Position numbers and translations under genes: made by a program. A stretch of DNA of 64,000 bases. It comes from DASXAI01 sp963728985 (GTDB lineage: Bacteria > Actinomycetota > Acidimicrobiia > Acidimicrobiales > Ilumatobacteraceae). The stretch covers positions 232,177 to 296,176 of the forward strand of contig CAVSME010000007.1 of the NCBI GenBank assembly GCA_963728985.1, written 5' to 3'. Position 1 is the first letter of the stretch. Every line of letters starts with the position of its first letter. Shown here in pieces: positions 15,024 to 23,963 of the stretch. The notes under the pieces are model-generated. The model was not told the DNA's origin and ran no database searches. It saw only the letters and a program-made list of their open reading frames with translations.

Positions 15024-16937
15024 ATGACCACCTCCGACGGCACCGTTCAGAGCACCACGCAGATCTTCGGCAGTGCACCGCGCAATCGCGCCTTCAACGT
15101 CGTCCTCCTTGCCGACGGCTTCACCTCGACACAGCAGGCGGCGTTCAACACGGCGTGCGGAGCCTTCGTCACGGCGTTCACGACCACGCCCCCGTTCGAC
15201 GAACTTCGCCCCGCCATGAACATCTTCCGCGTCAACGTGACGTCCACCGACTCGGGCGCCGACGACCCGGCGTCGGCGCCCGGCGGCACCGGGGCGACGG
15301 CCCGCACGTACTTCGACTCGTCCTTCGGCGGCAACGGCATCCGCCGGCTGCTCGTGTGCAACACGACCACGGTCCTGACGGTGGCCGCCGCCCAGGTGCC
15401 CGAGTTCACGGTGACCATCGTCGTCGTGAACTCGACAATCTACGGCGGCAGCGGCGGCTCAGTGGGCACGTACTCGTTGGCCACCGGCGCCACCGAGATC
15501 GCCATACACGAGATGGGCCACACCGCGTTCCACCTGGCCGACGAGTACCCGTACTACGCCGGTGGCAACGAGACGGGTCACGACCACCATCCCGCCGGCG
15601 AACCGGCCGCCGCGAACGTCACCCTCAACAGCAACCGGGCGACCCTCAAGTGGAACTGGGCGGTGGCCGCCACCACCCCACTCCCCACGATGAGCAACCC
15701 CGACTGCAGCACCGTCGACAGTCGCCCGAGTCCGGTGCCGGTCGGCACGGTGGGGCTCTTCGAGGGCGCCGACTACTACCACTGCGGCGCCTACCGGCCC
15801 GAGTACGACTGCAAGATGCAGCACCTCGGCGTGCCCTTCTGCCGAGTGTGCCGCCAGGCCATCTGGAACCGGATCGCGCCGCTGGCCGATCTGGCGGGGC
15901 GTCACCAGACGCCGATCAGCGTGGTCGCCCGCTTCCCCGAGCATCTCGATGTCTTCGCCCAGGGCGCCGACAGCCGCATCATGAGCAACTGGTGGGATGC
16001 GGCGTCAGGCTGGGCCGGATGGTTCCAGGTGTCAGGCGGGGTGGCGTCCGGCGGTGGCCCAGGGTCGCCGATCACGGCGGTGCACCGGTACGCCGGCCAC
16101 TTGGACCTCTTCACGATCGGCACGAACAACCGCGTCTACTCGTGCTGGTGGGACGTTTCCTCGGGCTGGTCGGCGTGGTTCCCTATCGGCACGCTGAGCT
16201 GCCGCCCCGGTTCCACCGTGAACGTCGTGGCGCGATACGACGACCATCTCGACCTCTTCACCACCGCTTCCGACGGCCGCGTCATGTCGATCTGGTGGGA
16301 CGCCCGCAGCGGCTGGGCGTCCGACTGGTTCCATGTCTCGGGCGGGGTCGCCGCCGCCGGCACGACCGTGACCGCCATCGCTCGCTACCCGCATCATCTC
16401 GACCTGTTCACCGTCGGTACCGACAACAGGGCGTACTCCTGTTGGTGGGACGAGCGCAGCGGCTGGTCGGCGTGGTTCCCGTTGCCTGGCATCACGTGCC
16501 AGCCCGCGTCGACGATCAACGTCGTCGCCCGCCACCCCGATCAGCTCGACCTCTTCACCACGGCGTCGAACAACGCCATCATGTCGACGTGGTGGAACGC
16601 CCGCACGGGTTGGGGCAGCTGGTTCCAGGTGTCCGGCGGCGTTGCCTCACCGGGATCGGCGGTCACCGCCATCTCGCGGTACACCAACCACCTCGACCTC
16701 TTCGTGATCGGCTCGGACAACCGCATCTACAGCACGTGGTGGCACGATCCGGGCGGTTGGGCCGGCTGGTTCAACGTTTCCGGAGGCGTCGGCCAGCCGG
16801 GCGGGAACGTGGCCGCCATCTCACGGGTGACCGAGCACATCGACCTCTTCACCGTGGGCAGCGACGGTCTCGTCTACAGCAGCTGGTGGGACGCCAGCAG
16901 CGGATGGGCCGGCTGGTTCGGCCTCGGGGTCACCTGA
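15024..16937 (+). CDS. M64-type zinc metallopeptidase fused to a seven-repeat beta-propeller
   Basis: 637 residues. Residues 1-290 are a peptidase of the M64 (IgA peptidase) type: RAFNVVLLADGFTSTQQAAF, MNIFRVNVTSTDSGADDP, and the zinc motif IHEMGHTAFHLADEYPYYAG (HExxH at about 162-166, with the downstream H/D-E-Y of M64). A Cys-rich region, HCGAYRPEYDCKMQ and FCRVCRQAIWNRI, follows. Residues about 295-637 hold seven repeats of about 48-52 residues, each with a core like HLDLFTIGTNNRVYSCWWD and a GWSAWF end, as in PLL-like or fucose-lectin-like seven-bladed propellers. No signal peptide is visible. A carbohydrate-binding role for the propeller is inference from fold. Confidence 0.88.
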   Translation: MTTSDGTVQSTTQIFGSAPRNRAFNVVLLADGFTSTQQAAFNTACGAFVTAFTTTPPFDELRPAMNIFRVNVTSTDSGADDPASAPGGTGATARTYFDSSFGGNGIRRLLVCNTTTVLTVAAAQVPEFTVTIVVVNSTIYGGSGGSVGTYSLATGATEIAIHEMGHTAFHLADEYPYYAGGNETGHDHHPAGEPAAANVTLNSNRATLKWNWAVAATTPLPTMSNPDCSTVDSRPSPVPVGTVGLFEGADYYHCGAYRPEYDCKMQHLGVPFCRVCRQAIWNRIAPLADLAGRHQTPISVVARFPEHLDVFAQGADSRIMSNWWDAASGWAGWFQVSGGVASGGGPGSPITAVHRYAGHLDLFTIGTNNRVYSCWWDVSSGWSAWFPIGTLSCRPGSTVNVVARYDDHLDLFTTASDGRVMSIWWDARSGWASDWFHVSGGVAAAGTTVTAIARYPHHLDLFTVGTDNRAYSCWWDERSGWSAWFPLPGITCQPASTINVVARHPDQLDLFTTASNNAIMSTWWNARTGWGSWFQVSGGVASPGSAVTAISRYTNHLDLFVIGSDNRIYSTWWHDPGGWAGWFNVSGGVGQPGGNVAAISRVTEHIDLFTVGSDGLVYSSWWDASSGWAGWFGLGVT

Positions 16938-16961
16938 GCCCGACGGGCGCCGCCAGGGTGG

Positions 16962-17930
16962 TCAGCGGACGATCGAGATGCCGCCGCCCCGCGCCGTCAT
17001 CGTGTCGACGAACGACGGGTCGTACGCGGCGACCGGGTCTTCGCGGATCGCAACGTCGAACAGGCGAGCGTCCTCCCCCACGAGGATGCGCCATTCGCCG
17101 CGGCGGACACCGTCGAGGATGGCGGTCGCGGCTTGCGCGGCGGTGAGCGGCGCGTTGTCGTGGAATTGCTCCGCCAGCATCAGGAGGCCAGCGCGCACGT
17201 CCTCGTCGCTGGCATCGTCGACGGGGAGGCCCAGCCTGGCCAGCCTCACCCGCTCGTCACCGAGCTGTTCGGCGGTCATGTCCTTCGGGTTGCGGCCATG
17301 AGCAGTGAACGAGTTCATGACGATCGACGTGCCGATGTGCCCAGGCATCACCACCGACGCCTTGAGATGCGGGGCGTTGACCCGGAAGTCCGTGATCAAG
17401 GCTTCAGTGAATCCCTTCACTGCGAACTTGGCGGCGCTGTACGCGGTGTGCGGCGTGTTGGGTCCAAGCGACGCCCAGAAGCCATTCAGGCTGCTGGTGT
17501 TGATGACGTGACCCTCGTCGCTGCTGAGCAGGAGCGGCATGAACGCACGGCATCCGTTGTACACGCCTGACCAGCACACCGCGAACGTCTTGTCCCATTC
17601 CTCGCGGGAGTCGGCGACGAAGCTGCCGCCGCCGCCGATGCCGGCGTTGTTGAACAAGAGGTTGATGTGGTCGCTGTCGTGGTCTGTTCGGACGGCGGCC
17701 GCGAACGACAGCATCTGCTTCTCGTCGGCGACATCAGCGGCGAACGTGGTCACCCGTGTCCCCGCCGGGCATTCAGCCAACGCGAGCGTCTTCGTCTCGT
17801 CCATGTAGTCCGTCGACACGTCGCACATCGCAACGTGGCAGCCCTCGGCGGACAGCTGCCGGACGAGTTCACGGCCCATGCCCGTTCCCCCACCGGTGAC
17901 CACCGCGATCTTCTCCGCAAAGCGTTCCAC
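16962..17930 (-). CDS. SDR-family NAD(P)-dependent oxidoreductase
   Basis: 322 residues, classical short-chain dehydrogenase with a C-terminal extension. KIAVVTGGGTGMGRELVRQL is the cofactor-binding TGxxxGxG motif (about residue 7), LLFNNAGIGGGG the NAG motif, NTSSLNGFWASLGPNTPHTA the catalytic Ser, and YSAAKFAVKGFTEAL the YxxxK pair. Substrate unknown. The GTG at 17930 has AAGGAGG 6 bp upstream. The C-terminal 60 residues (RRGEWRILVGEDARLFDVAI) are typical of a subgroup often found in actinobacterial steroid and lipid gene clusters. Confidence 0.92.
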   Translation of the reverse strand: MERFAEKIAVVTGGGTGMGRELVRQLSAEGCHVAMCDVSTDYMDETKTLALAECPAGTRVTTFAADVADEKQMLSFAAAVRTDHDSDHINLLFNNAGIGGGGSFVADSREEWDKTFAVCWSGVYNGCRAFMPLLLSSDEGHVINTSSLNGFWASLGPNTPHTAYSAAKFAVKGFTEALITDFRVNAPHLKASVVMPGHIGTSIVMNSFTAHGRNPKDMTAEQLGDERVRLARLGLPVDDASDEDVRAGLLMLAEQFHDNAPLTAAQAATAILDGVRRGEWRILVGEDARLFDVAIREDPVAAYDPSFVDTMTARGGGISIVR

Positions 17931-18007
17931 GGCCCCTCCTTCCGGCGCAGTGTAGTGGCCGGATTCTGGAGTGGCTGTGGGCTTACCGACCGGCGCGTAC
18001 GGAGCGC

Positions 18008-19750
18008 TCACGACGGTCCGGGCGACCGGTCCTCCCAGTCGATCCACTCGACGTGCTCGGTGGCCACGTAGGCGTGTACCGCTTCGCCGACGGTGCGATA
18101 GAAGTGCTCGGCACCGATCTGGTCCACGACGCCGAAGCGGCTCAAGCGCTCCCGGACATGCCCCTTCAGTTCGGCGAAGGCGAGGACGACCTGCCGTTCG
18201 TCGAGCGTGTCGCTGAGGCGGCTGAGCATGTCGGCGGCGGTGGCGTCGACGTCCGTGATCGGCTCGGCCGTCACGACGACCCACCGGATCGGTTCCGGGG
18301 TCGACGCCAGCAGCCCGACCACCCGTTCCTCGAACTCATCAGCGTTGGCGAAGAAGAGCGGCGCGTCGAAGCGGAACAGCACCAGTCCCGGCACCCGGTG
18401 ACCCTCCGGGTGACGTTGCGCGTCGTGGTAGCCCTTGCTCCCGTCGACCCGCACCAACTCGGCGCTGTGAGGCACCCAGGCCCGACGGATGAAGGTGATC
18501 AGCGCCACGCCGATCGCGACGCCGATCCCGGGAAGCACGCCGAGGATCGCCACTCCGGCGAAGGCGATGAGGCTGACGGTGAACTCACTCGGTCGAACCC
18601 TCGCCAGGCGGATCACCGCGCCCACCTCGACGAGCGTGAGCGCAGCGGCGATGACGACGGCTGCCAGCGTCGTCGTCGGCAGGTTTCGGAACAGCCCGGG
18701 CAACCAGACGAGCAGGACGAGGATCGCCGCCGCGCCGACGAGCCCGGTCACCTGACTGTGGGCACCCGCCGCCTCGGCCGCTGGCGTCCGCGACGCGCTG
18801 CTGCTCACCGGGAAGCCGTGGAACAGCCCGGTCACGCCGTTGGCGACGCCGAGCGCGACGAGCTCCTGGTTCTGGTCGACGTCGTAGCGGCCGCGCAGGG
18901 CGAGGGTGCGGGACAGGACGCTGGTGTCGGCGAACGACACCAGCATGATGCCGACGGCCGCCGCCGCCAGCCCGGCGACGTCGGCGGCGGCGGTGTGAGG
19001 CACGGCGAAGCCCGGGAGTCCCTGGGGCAGCTCGCCGACGACGGCGACACCGCGGCTGGTGAGATCGAAGACAGCGGTCACGACGATGGCGACGACGATC
19101 ACCAGCAACAAGACCGGGAAGCGAGGCACCCAGCGACGCAGCGCGAGGATCAGTACGAGTGAGGCCAGGCCCAGCGTGAGGGCGGTCGAGTTCGTCTTCC
19201 CATCTCGCATCCCGTCCACGAGTTGGCGCAGGTTGTCGACGGCGGTCTCGCCGTCGACCGAGAAGCCGAACAGCTTGGGGAGCTGACTGGCGAGGATCGT
19301 GAGGGCGATGCCGTTCAGGTAGCCGAAGCGAATCGGCAACGACAGCAGGTCGGTCAGGAACCCGAGACGGGCGAGTCCGGCGACGACGCAGAGGACACCG
19401 GTGAAGACGGCGAGCATGCCAGCCAGCGTCACCGCTGTCGCCGGATCGCCCGCCGACAGCGGGAGCACCGCCGCCGCGATCAAGGGCGCCAGCGACGAGT
19501 CAGGCCCGAGCACGAGGATTCGAGACGGGCCCATGACCGCGTAGGCGATCAGCGGGAGCGCCGTCGCGTACAACCCGGTCACCGGCGGGAGTCCCGAGGC
19601 CTGGGCGTACCCCATGCCGGTTGGCACGAGGAGGGCCGTGAGGACCAGCCCGGCGACGAGGTCGCGCCGGAACAGCTGCGGGCCATAGCCGCGGAGCCCG
19701 TCCAGCAGCGGCACCCAGCGCCGCCACCGGCCGCCGCGTTGGTCGAGCAT
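18008..19750 (-). CDS. SulP-family inorganic anion transporter with STAS domain
   Basis: 580 residues. The N-terminal ~430 residues hold about 12-14 hydrophobic segments with SulP signatures: LVAGLVLTALLVPTGMGYAQ, ASGLPPVTGLYATALPLIAY, and GFPVSSSASRTPAAEAAGAH. Residues about 445-560 form a STAS domain (LVLFRFDAPLFFANADEFEE, TDVDATAADMLSRLSDTLDE). SulP proteins carry sulfate, bicarbonate or other anions across the inner membrane; the substrate here cannot be told from sequence. It is convergent with the truncated methyltransferase fragment region and not obviously in an operon. Confidence 0.92.
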   Translation of the reverse strand: MLDQRGGRWRRWVPLLDGLRGYGPQLFRRDLVAGLVLTALLVPTGMGYAQASGLPPVTGLYATALPLIAYAVMGPSRILVLGPDSSLAPLIAAAVLPLSAGDPATAVTLAGMLAVFTGVLCVVAGLARLGFLTDLLSLPIRFGYLNGIALTILASQLPKLFGFSVDGETAVDNLRQLVDGMRDGKTNSTALTLGLASLVLILALRRWVPRFPVLLLVIVVAIVVTAVFDLTSRGVAVVGELPQGLPGFAVPHTAAADVAGLAAAAVGIMLVSFADTSVLSRTLALRGRYDVDQNQELVALGVANGVTGLFHGFPVSSSASRTPAAEAAGAHSQVTGLVGAAAILVLLVWLPGLFRNLPTTTLAAVVIAAALTLVEVGAVIRLARVRPSEFTVSLIAFAGVAILGVLPGIGVAIGVALITFIRRAWVPHSAELVRVDGSKGYHDAQRHPEGHRVPGLVLFRFDAPLFFANADEFEERVVGLLASTPEPIRWVVVTAEPITDVDATAADMLSRLSDTLDERQVVLAFAELKGHVRERLSRFGVVDQIGAEHFYRTVGEAVHAYVATEHVEWIDWEDRSPGPS

Positions 19751-19873
19751 CGCCGCACCGTAGGCGCGCGACGGCGGCGGCCACGAGCGCCGGTGTCCGA
19801 TACCTGCCGCGGCTCCACACCGCCTCGAGTCTCTGCATGTTCACCGGGCGCGCCGACGACGCCCTTCGATACG

Positions 19874-20161
19874 CGCGTCCTGCGGCCGGGCGGCGTGCTG
19901 CAGTTCGCCGACATCGCCAACGGTCGGCCGGTGCCACCCGAGGCGATGCGCGACATCGACCTGTGGACCGCTTGAATCGCCGGCGGGTTGCCCCGTGAGG
20001 GTTGGCATCAGATGCTCACCGACATGGGCTCCGTCGACATCGAGATCGGACCTCCGGTCGACACGTTCGGCGGTGCCGGCGGCGAAGCCAACGCACGTAC
20101 CTTCGACGTCCACGGCTACGCCTTCCTGGCGCGCAAGCCGTCCACGACCCTTGGGACGTGA
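19874..20161 (+). pseudogene. 5'-truncated ArsM-like methyltransferase with in-frame TGA
   Basis: From RVLRPGGVLQFADIANGRPV the frame matches the C-terminal third of the methyltransferase at 38173-38973: AMRDIDLWTA, then TGA (19973-19975), then IAGGLPREGWHQMLTDMGSV on to VHGYAFLARK and a stop at 20159-20161. The N-terminal SAM-binding part is missing and upstream sequence does not match, so this copy is a fragment. The TGA sits at exactly the same codon as in the complete copy, and the sequence after it is well conserved. The rest of the 19751-20195 gap holds nothing else I can recognise. Confidence 0.75.
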
Positions 20162-20195
20162 GGATGACCAGCCGCACCCGTGCCGCACTCGCTTG

Positions 20196-20954
20196 CTACG
20201 TAGCCGTCTGGTCCTGGGCGTTGAGCGTCCCCTCGGCAGCGGTCCGCCCGGCACCGCCTCGGCCACGCAGGATGAACTCGAAGACGACGGCAACCGTCGC
20301 GCCCGCGAGCGGGGCGAGGAGATAGATCCAATAGGTCGACATCGCACCGGCCAGAGCGGCCGGCCCGAGCGACCGAATTGGGTTCATCGACGCCCCTGAT
20401 ACCGGCGCGCCCCACACGACCACCACGCCGATATAGCCACCAACGGCGAGTGCGGCGTTGGCGCCGATGTTGCGGGCACCGGTGGCCGTCCCGAGGATGA
20501 CACTGACGAGGCCGAGCGTGAGGATGAGCTCGGTGACGAACGCCTGGGCGTTGGTGATGTCCGTGCCCGGCAGTGTGGCGCCGTTCTTGATGCCACCGAA
20601 GGTCGCCGCGAGGAAAGCGGCGGCGGCGAACGAGCCGGCCGCTTGGGCCACCAGGTAGCCCGGCACCCGGTGCCAAGGAAAGTCACCGCGCAGAGCGAAG
20701 GCCAAGGTCACGGCGGGGTTCAGGTGGGCGCCCGACACCGTGCCCATGAAGTAGATGATCGCCATCACCATGAGCCCAGGGGCCACCACCTTCACCGGCA
20801 GGCTGAGGCTGGTGCCCGCCGGGAGAGCGCCCACCACACCGGCGCCGGCCGCGACAAGGACGAGGAGGAACGTCCCCCACAGTTCGGAAAAGAGCCGGCG
20901 CCATTCGAGACGTTCATCCAGGAAGTCGACCATGGTGTCATCGATTGGCGGCAT
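20196..20954 (-). CDS. aquaporin-family channel with NPI in the second half
   Basis: 252 residues, six membrane helices of the MIP fold. The first half-helix motif is canonical (VSGAHLNPAVTLAFALRGDF), the second reads GAPVSGASMNPIRSLGPAAL, so NPA is changed to NPI. Altered NPA motifs of this kind are seen in some MIP channels. Close neighbours include an arsI/arsR pair and an ArsM-like fragment, so transport of As(III) or another small neutral solute is possible (inference by analogy with aquaporins in arsenic clusters). Start MPPIDDTMVDF. Confidence 0.88.
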   Translation of the reverse strand: MPPIDDTMVDFLDERLEWRRLFSELWGTFLLVLVAAGAGVVGALPAGTSLSLPVKVVAPGLMVMAIIYFMGTVSGAHLNPAVTLAFALRGDFPWHRVPGYLVAQAAGSFAAAAFLAATFGGIKNGATLPGTDITNAQAFVTELILTLGLVSVILGTATGARNIGANAALAVGGYIGVVVVWGAPVSGASMNPIRSLGPAALAGAMSTYWIYLLAPLAGATVAVVFEFILRGRGGAGRTAAEGTLNAQDQTAT

Positions 20955-21004
20955 CGTTGCGACTGTATAGGTCGAGGTGCCAATGGGGTTGCTACCGTGC
21001 GGTG

Positions 21005-21394
21005 ATGACGCAGACGGTCGCGTGGAAACAGCAGCCTGACGAGCACGACTATCCGGCGGCTGCCGCCTACCTCTCGCTCCTCACCGACGCCGACACCATC
21101 AAGAAGATCGAAGCGGCGCTGCAGGCGGCGCCGGTCGCCTTTGGCAAGGCCAAGGACATCCTCCGCGCGTCAGGCCTCCCGATCCTGCCCATCGACAACC
21201 AGCACGTCGCTGAGGACGTGGCCAAGGTGAAGGACGGCAAGTCGCTGTCGCCGGTGTTGTTGGTGCGGGGGGAGCTGCGGCACAACATCGCACTGCAGAT
21301 CGCTGACGGGTACCACCGCGTCTGCGCCAGCTACCACCTGGCCGAGAACACGGACATCCCCTATCGCATGGCCGTCCTCGACCGCAACCTCTGA
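21005..21394 (+). CDS. ParB-N-terminal-like hypothetical protein
   Basis: 129 residues. The middle ILPIDNQHVAEDVAKVKDGK followed by SPVLLVRGELRHNIALQIAD and GYHRVCASYHLA resembles the ParB/sulfiredoxin-like fold, where a related G-x-H-R motif binds a nucleotide. No HTH domain follows, so it is not a partition protein. Similar stand-alone proteins occur widely in Actinobacteria without assigned function. ATG 21005 or GTG 21002 may be used. Confidence 0.78.
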   Translation: MTQTVAWKQQPDEHDYPAAAAYLSLLTDADTIKKIEAALQAAPVAFGKAKDILRASGLPILPIDNQHVAEDVAKVKDGKSLSPVLLVRGELRHNIALQIADGYHRVCASYHLAENTDIPYRMAVLDRNL

Positions 21395-21467
21395 TTCACC
21401 GCACGGGATCTCGGGTCGGCCCACCATCACATTGACAGATTTCGATGTGGATGGCCATGGTGAGACG

Positions 21468-22701
21468 ATGGCGCGGCCGGCGACGACAGCGCAGGTTGGA
21501 GACACCAGCGGACTACGCGGCGCGCTGGTGGCGTTGTGCGTCACGGAGGTCACAAGCTGGGGGGTCCTCTACTACGCCTTCCCGGTCATGGCCGACACCA
21601 TCAGTGCGGACACCGGTTGGTCGCGCACCGCCGTCGCCGCTGCATTCTCGGCCAGCCAGCTGGTGGCGGCGGCCATGGGCGTGGTCGTCGGGCGGTGGCT
21701 CGATCGGGTGGGTCCGCGGCCGATCATGACGGCCGGGTCCGTGCTGGCCGCACCGGCGGTCGTTGCGATCGCCACGGCGCCGAGCCTGCTGGTGTTCGCG
21801 GCGGCATGGTTGGTCGCGGGCGTCGCGATGGCGGCGGTGCTGTACCAGCCGGCGTTCGCCGCCCTCACCCGCTGGTACGGGGAGCGCCGCGTCGAGCGCG
21901 CTGACGACCTTGACGTTGGTGGCGGGCCTGTCCAGCACCGTGTTCGCGCCACTCACGGGCGCGCTCCTTGGCGCCTCGAGCTGGCGGACGTCCTATCTGA
22001 TCCTGGCGGCGCTGCTCGTGGTCGTCACCATCCCGCTCCACGCCGTGATGCTCCGACCGCCCTGGCCAGAAAGGGCCACCCCGAGCAAGTCGAACACGGA
22101 CGATGTCGGGTCGATCCTGCGCAGCCCGGCCTTCCGGCTCCTGGCGCTCTCCTTCGGCATCGGCGCGTTCGCCGCCTTCGCCGTCGTGTTCAACACCGTT
22201 CCCCTGCTGACGGGCCGGGGACTCTCCACCGAACTGGCCGCGTTCGCGCTCGGGCTCGGTGGCGTGGGTCAGGTCCTGGGCCGTCTCTGCTACCGGCGCC
22301 TGGCGGCGGCGACAAGCGTGCGCGCCCGCGCCGTTGTCATCATGGGGGCCGAGGCCGCCGCGATCGCCATCCTCGGCGTCGTGCCCGGCCCTGCGGGCGC
22401 GCTGATCGGGCTGACGCTGATCGTCGGGGCCATCCGCGGAACGTTCACGTTGCTCCAGGCGACGGCGATCACCGACCGTTGGGGCGCCGAGCACTATGCC
22501 ACGCTCAACGGCGTGTTGGCGCTGCCGACCACGACGGCAATGGCGCTGGCGCCGGCCGCCGGGGCCGGGCTGGCGGCGCTGGTCGGCAGCTACCCCGCGT
22601 CATTCGTGGTGCTCGCGGGAGTCTGCGCCGCCGGCGCGTTGCTGGCGTGGTCGAGCGTTCCGAATGGCATGCCCTCGGACACGGGGCTACCGGTCGGCTG
22701 A
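21468..22701 (+). pseudogene. MFS transporter gene with a +1 frame break
   Basis: Two overlapping frames together encode a ~410-residue major facilitator. The first (from about 21468) gives GVLYYAFPVMADTISADTGW, MGVVVGRWLDRVGPRPIMTA and TRWYGERR. The second takes over near 21890 with ALTTLTLVAGLSSTVFAPLT, GALLGASSWRTSYLI and continues to VLAGVCAAGALLAWSSVPNG. A single extra base between 21880 and 21900 explains the break. Either the gene is inactive or the sequence has an insertion error. It lies between the NPI aquaporin and arsI, so an efflux role in the same stress response is possible. Start codon uncertain. Confidence 0.8.
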
Positions 22702-22869
22702 ACCGTTTCGTCTCCTGCTCGCCGTCTGTGCTGCGCGTCGGACGAGCACGCTGGCATCGAGGGAGTCACGCGTGCCGACGATCCGCCCGCACCGGTGATC
22801 GCCGGCGTGTGACCGCGCCCACGGAGAGCTCGACCGACCGGCCTGGTTGCACTGGTCCATCCCCGTACC

Positions 22870-23343
22870 TCAGCAGCAGGCCGTCGTGTCGGCGCGGACG
22901 ACGCCGTCGTCGTCGACCGCGGCGCAGCACGTGGCGCCAGTGTCCGGGTCGACCGTGCGGAGCCGGCCTCCGGGCATCTCCACGTGCTCGAGCACGGTGT
23001 AGATCTCCCATGGCTCGCCCGAGGGGCCGTCCACCCAGACCTTGTCCTGGCGGGCGTAGCAACAGGCGACGCCCTCTTCGGACGCGGTGTTCAGCCCCAC
23101 AGCCGCCAGCCGGGCCTGGGCGGCGACGACCTCGTCGGTCGAGGCCACCTCGACGCCGAGGTGGTTCAGGCTGCCGCCCTCCCCCGGCTTCTCGATGAGC
23201 ACGAGCTTGAGCGGCGGCTCGGCGATGGCGAAGTTGGCGTAACCGGGCCGGACCTTGGCCGGCTCGGCCGAGAAGAGCCTGGTGTAGAAGTCGATGGCGG
23301 CGTCGAGGTCGTCGACGTTGAGGGCCAGCTGGACACGAGACAT
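22870..23343 (-). CDS. arsI: ArsI/CadI-type VOC protein, probable C-As lyase
   Basis: 157 residues very close to the ArsI/CadI family: SRVQLALNVDDLDAAIDFYT, GYANFAIAEPPLKLVLIEKP, GGSLNHLGVEVASTDEV, EGVACCYARQDKVWVDGPSG and EPWEIYTVLEHVEMP. The vicinal Cys pair in ACCYARQDK is the proposed site for trivalent organoarsenicals, with His/Glu metal ligands in SLNHLG and WEIY. Characterised ArsI cleaves the C-As bond of trivalent methyl and aromatic arsenicals. The C-terminus carries two more Cys pairs (GATCCAAV, TTACC). AGGAGG precedes the ATG (23341-23343). Divergent from arsR. Confidence 0.87.
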   Translation of the reverse strand: MSRVQLALNVDDLDAAIDFYTRLFSAEPAKVRPGYANFAIAEPPLKLVLIEKPGEGGSLNHLGVEVASTDEVVAAQARLAAVGLNTASEEGVACCYARQDKVWVDGPSGEPWEIYTVLEHVEMPGGRLRTVDPDTGATCCAAVDDDGVVRADTTACC

Positions 23344-23417
23344 GATCGCCTCCTGTAGATTGATCGTTGTCGATACATAACCATACCAATCGATCGACGT
23401 CAATGGATGGAGACCTG

Positions 23418-23759
23418 ATGGCCAAGACGATCGCCACGATCACCGAGCCGGCGACCTGCTGCCCGCCCATCGGCGCGGCGCCCATCGGCGAAGCCGACGC
23501 CGCCGAACTGGCCCGCGCCTTCGCCGCCCTTGGCGACACCGCCCGCCTGCGCATCCTGTCGTTGCTCGCCTCAGCCGCCGACGGCGAGGTCTGCGTCTGC
23601 GACCTGGTCGACCCGATCGGTCGCTCCCAGCCGACCGTCTCGCACCACCTGAAGGTGCTCAGCGACGCCGGGCTCATCGAGGGCGACAAGCGCGGCCGCT
23701 GGGTCTGGTACCGAGTCGTCCCGGCCCGCCTCGCGGAACTGCGTGGCGTTCTCGCTTGA
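23418..23759 (+). CDS. arsR: ArsR-family metalloregulator
   Basis: 113-residue winged-helix repressor. The metal site ADGEVCVCDLVDPIG has the ELCVCDL-type Cys pair that binds As(III)/Sb(III), and RSQPTVSHHLKVLSDAGLIE is the recognition helix. A second Cys pair near the N-terminus (PATCCPPIG) could add ligands. Two ATGs are in frame (23403 and 23418); I chose 23418, preceded by GGAG. Divergent from arsI across about 74 bp that is AT-richer than its surroundings and holds GATCGTTGTCGATAC and AATCGATCGACGTC, likely the operator region. Known members repress ars genes until arsenite binds. Confidence 0.9.
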   Translation: MAKTIATITEPATCCPPIGAAPIGEADAAELARAFAALGDTARLRILSLLASAADGEVCVCDLVDPIGRSQPTVSHHLKVLSDAGLIEGDKRGRWVWYRVVPARLAELRGVLA

Positions 23760-23963
23760 CGAGCATGGACGGCGACACCGCAGTACCGACGAGCTGATCA
23801 CCAAGGTCGCACCGCCGGCCAGGCGCTCGCCGCTTCGGGCCTGATTTTGAGTCATCCGCCTGGTCCCGGCGCGCCGAAAGGATGACGTCGGGCCGTTGAT
23901 GCGACCTGCTCACAATTACGTCTAGCTTGTAACTGGGCCCCAGGCACGAAAGGGGGTTGGGGG

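Noticed and set aside
23344..23417. A precise ArsR operator in the arsI-arsR spacer
   Set aside because: Several GATCG/CGATC half-sites are present but no single clear palindrome, so I did not define a site.
23880..23960. Zur or MntR box before the metal ABC transporter
   Set aside because: TTGATG and TAGCTT could form a weak promoter but no palindromic metal-regulator site is evident.
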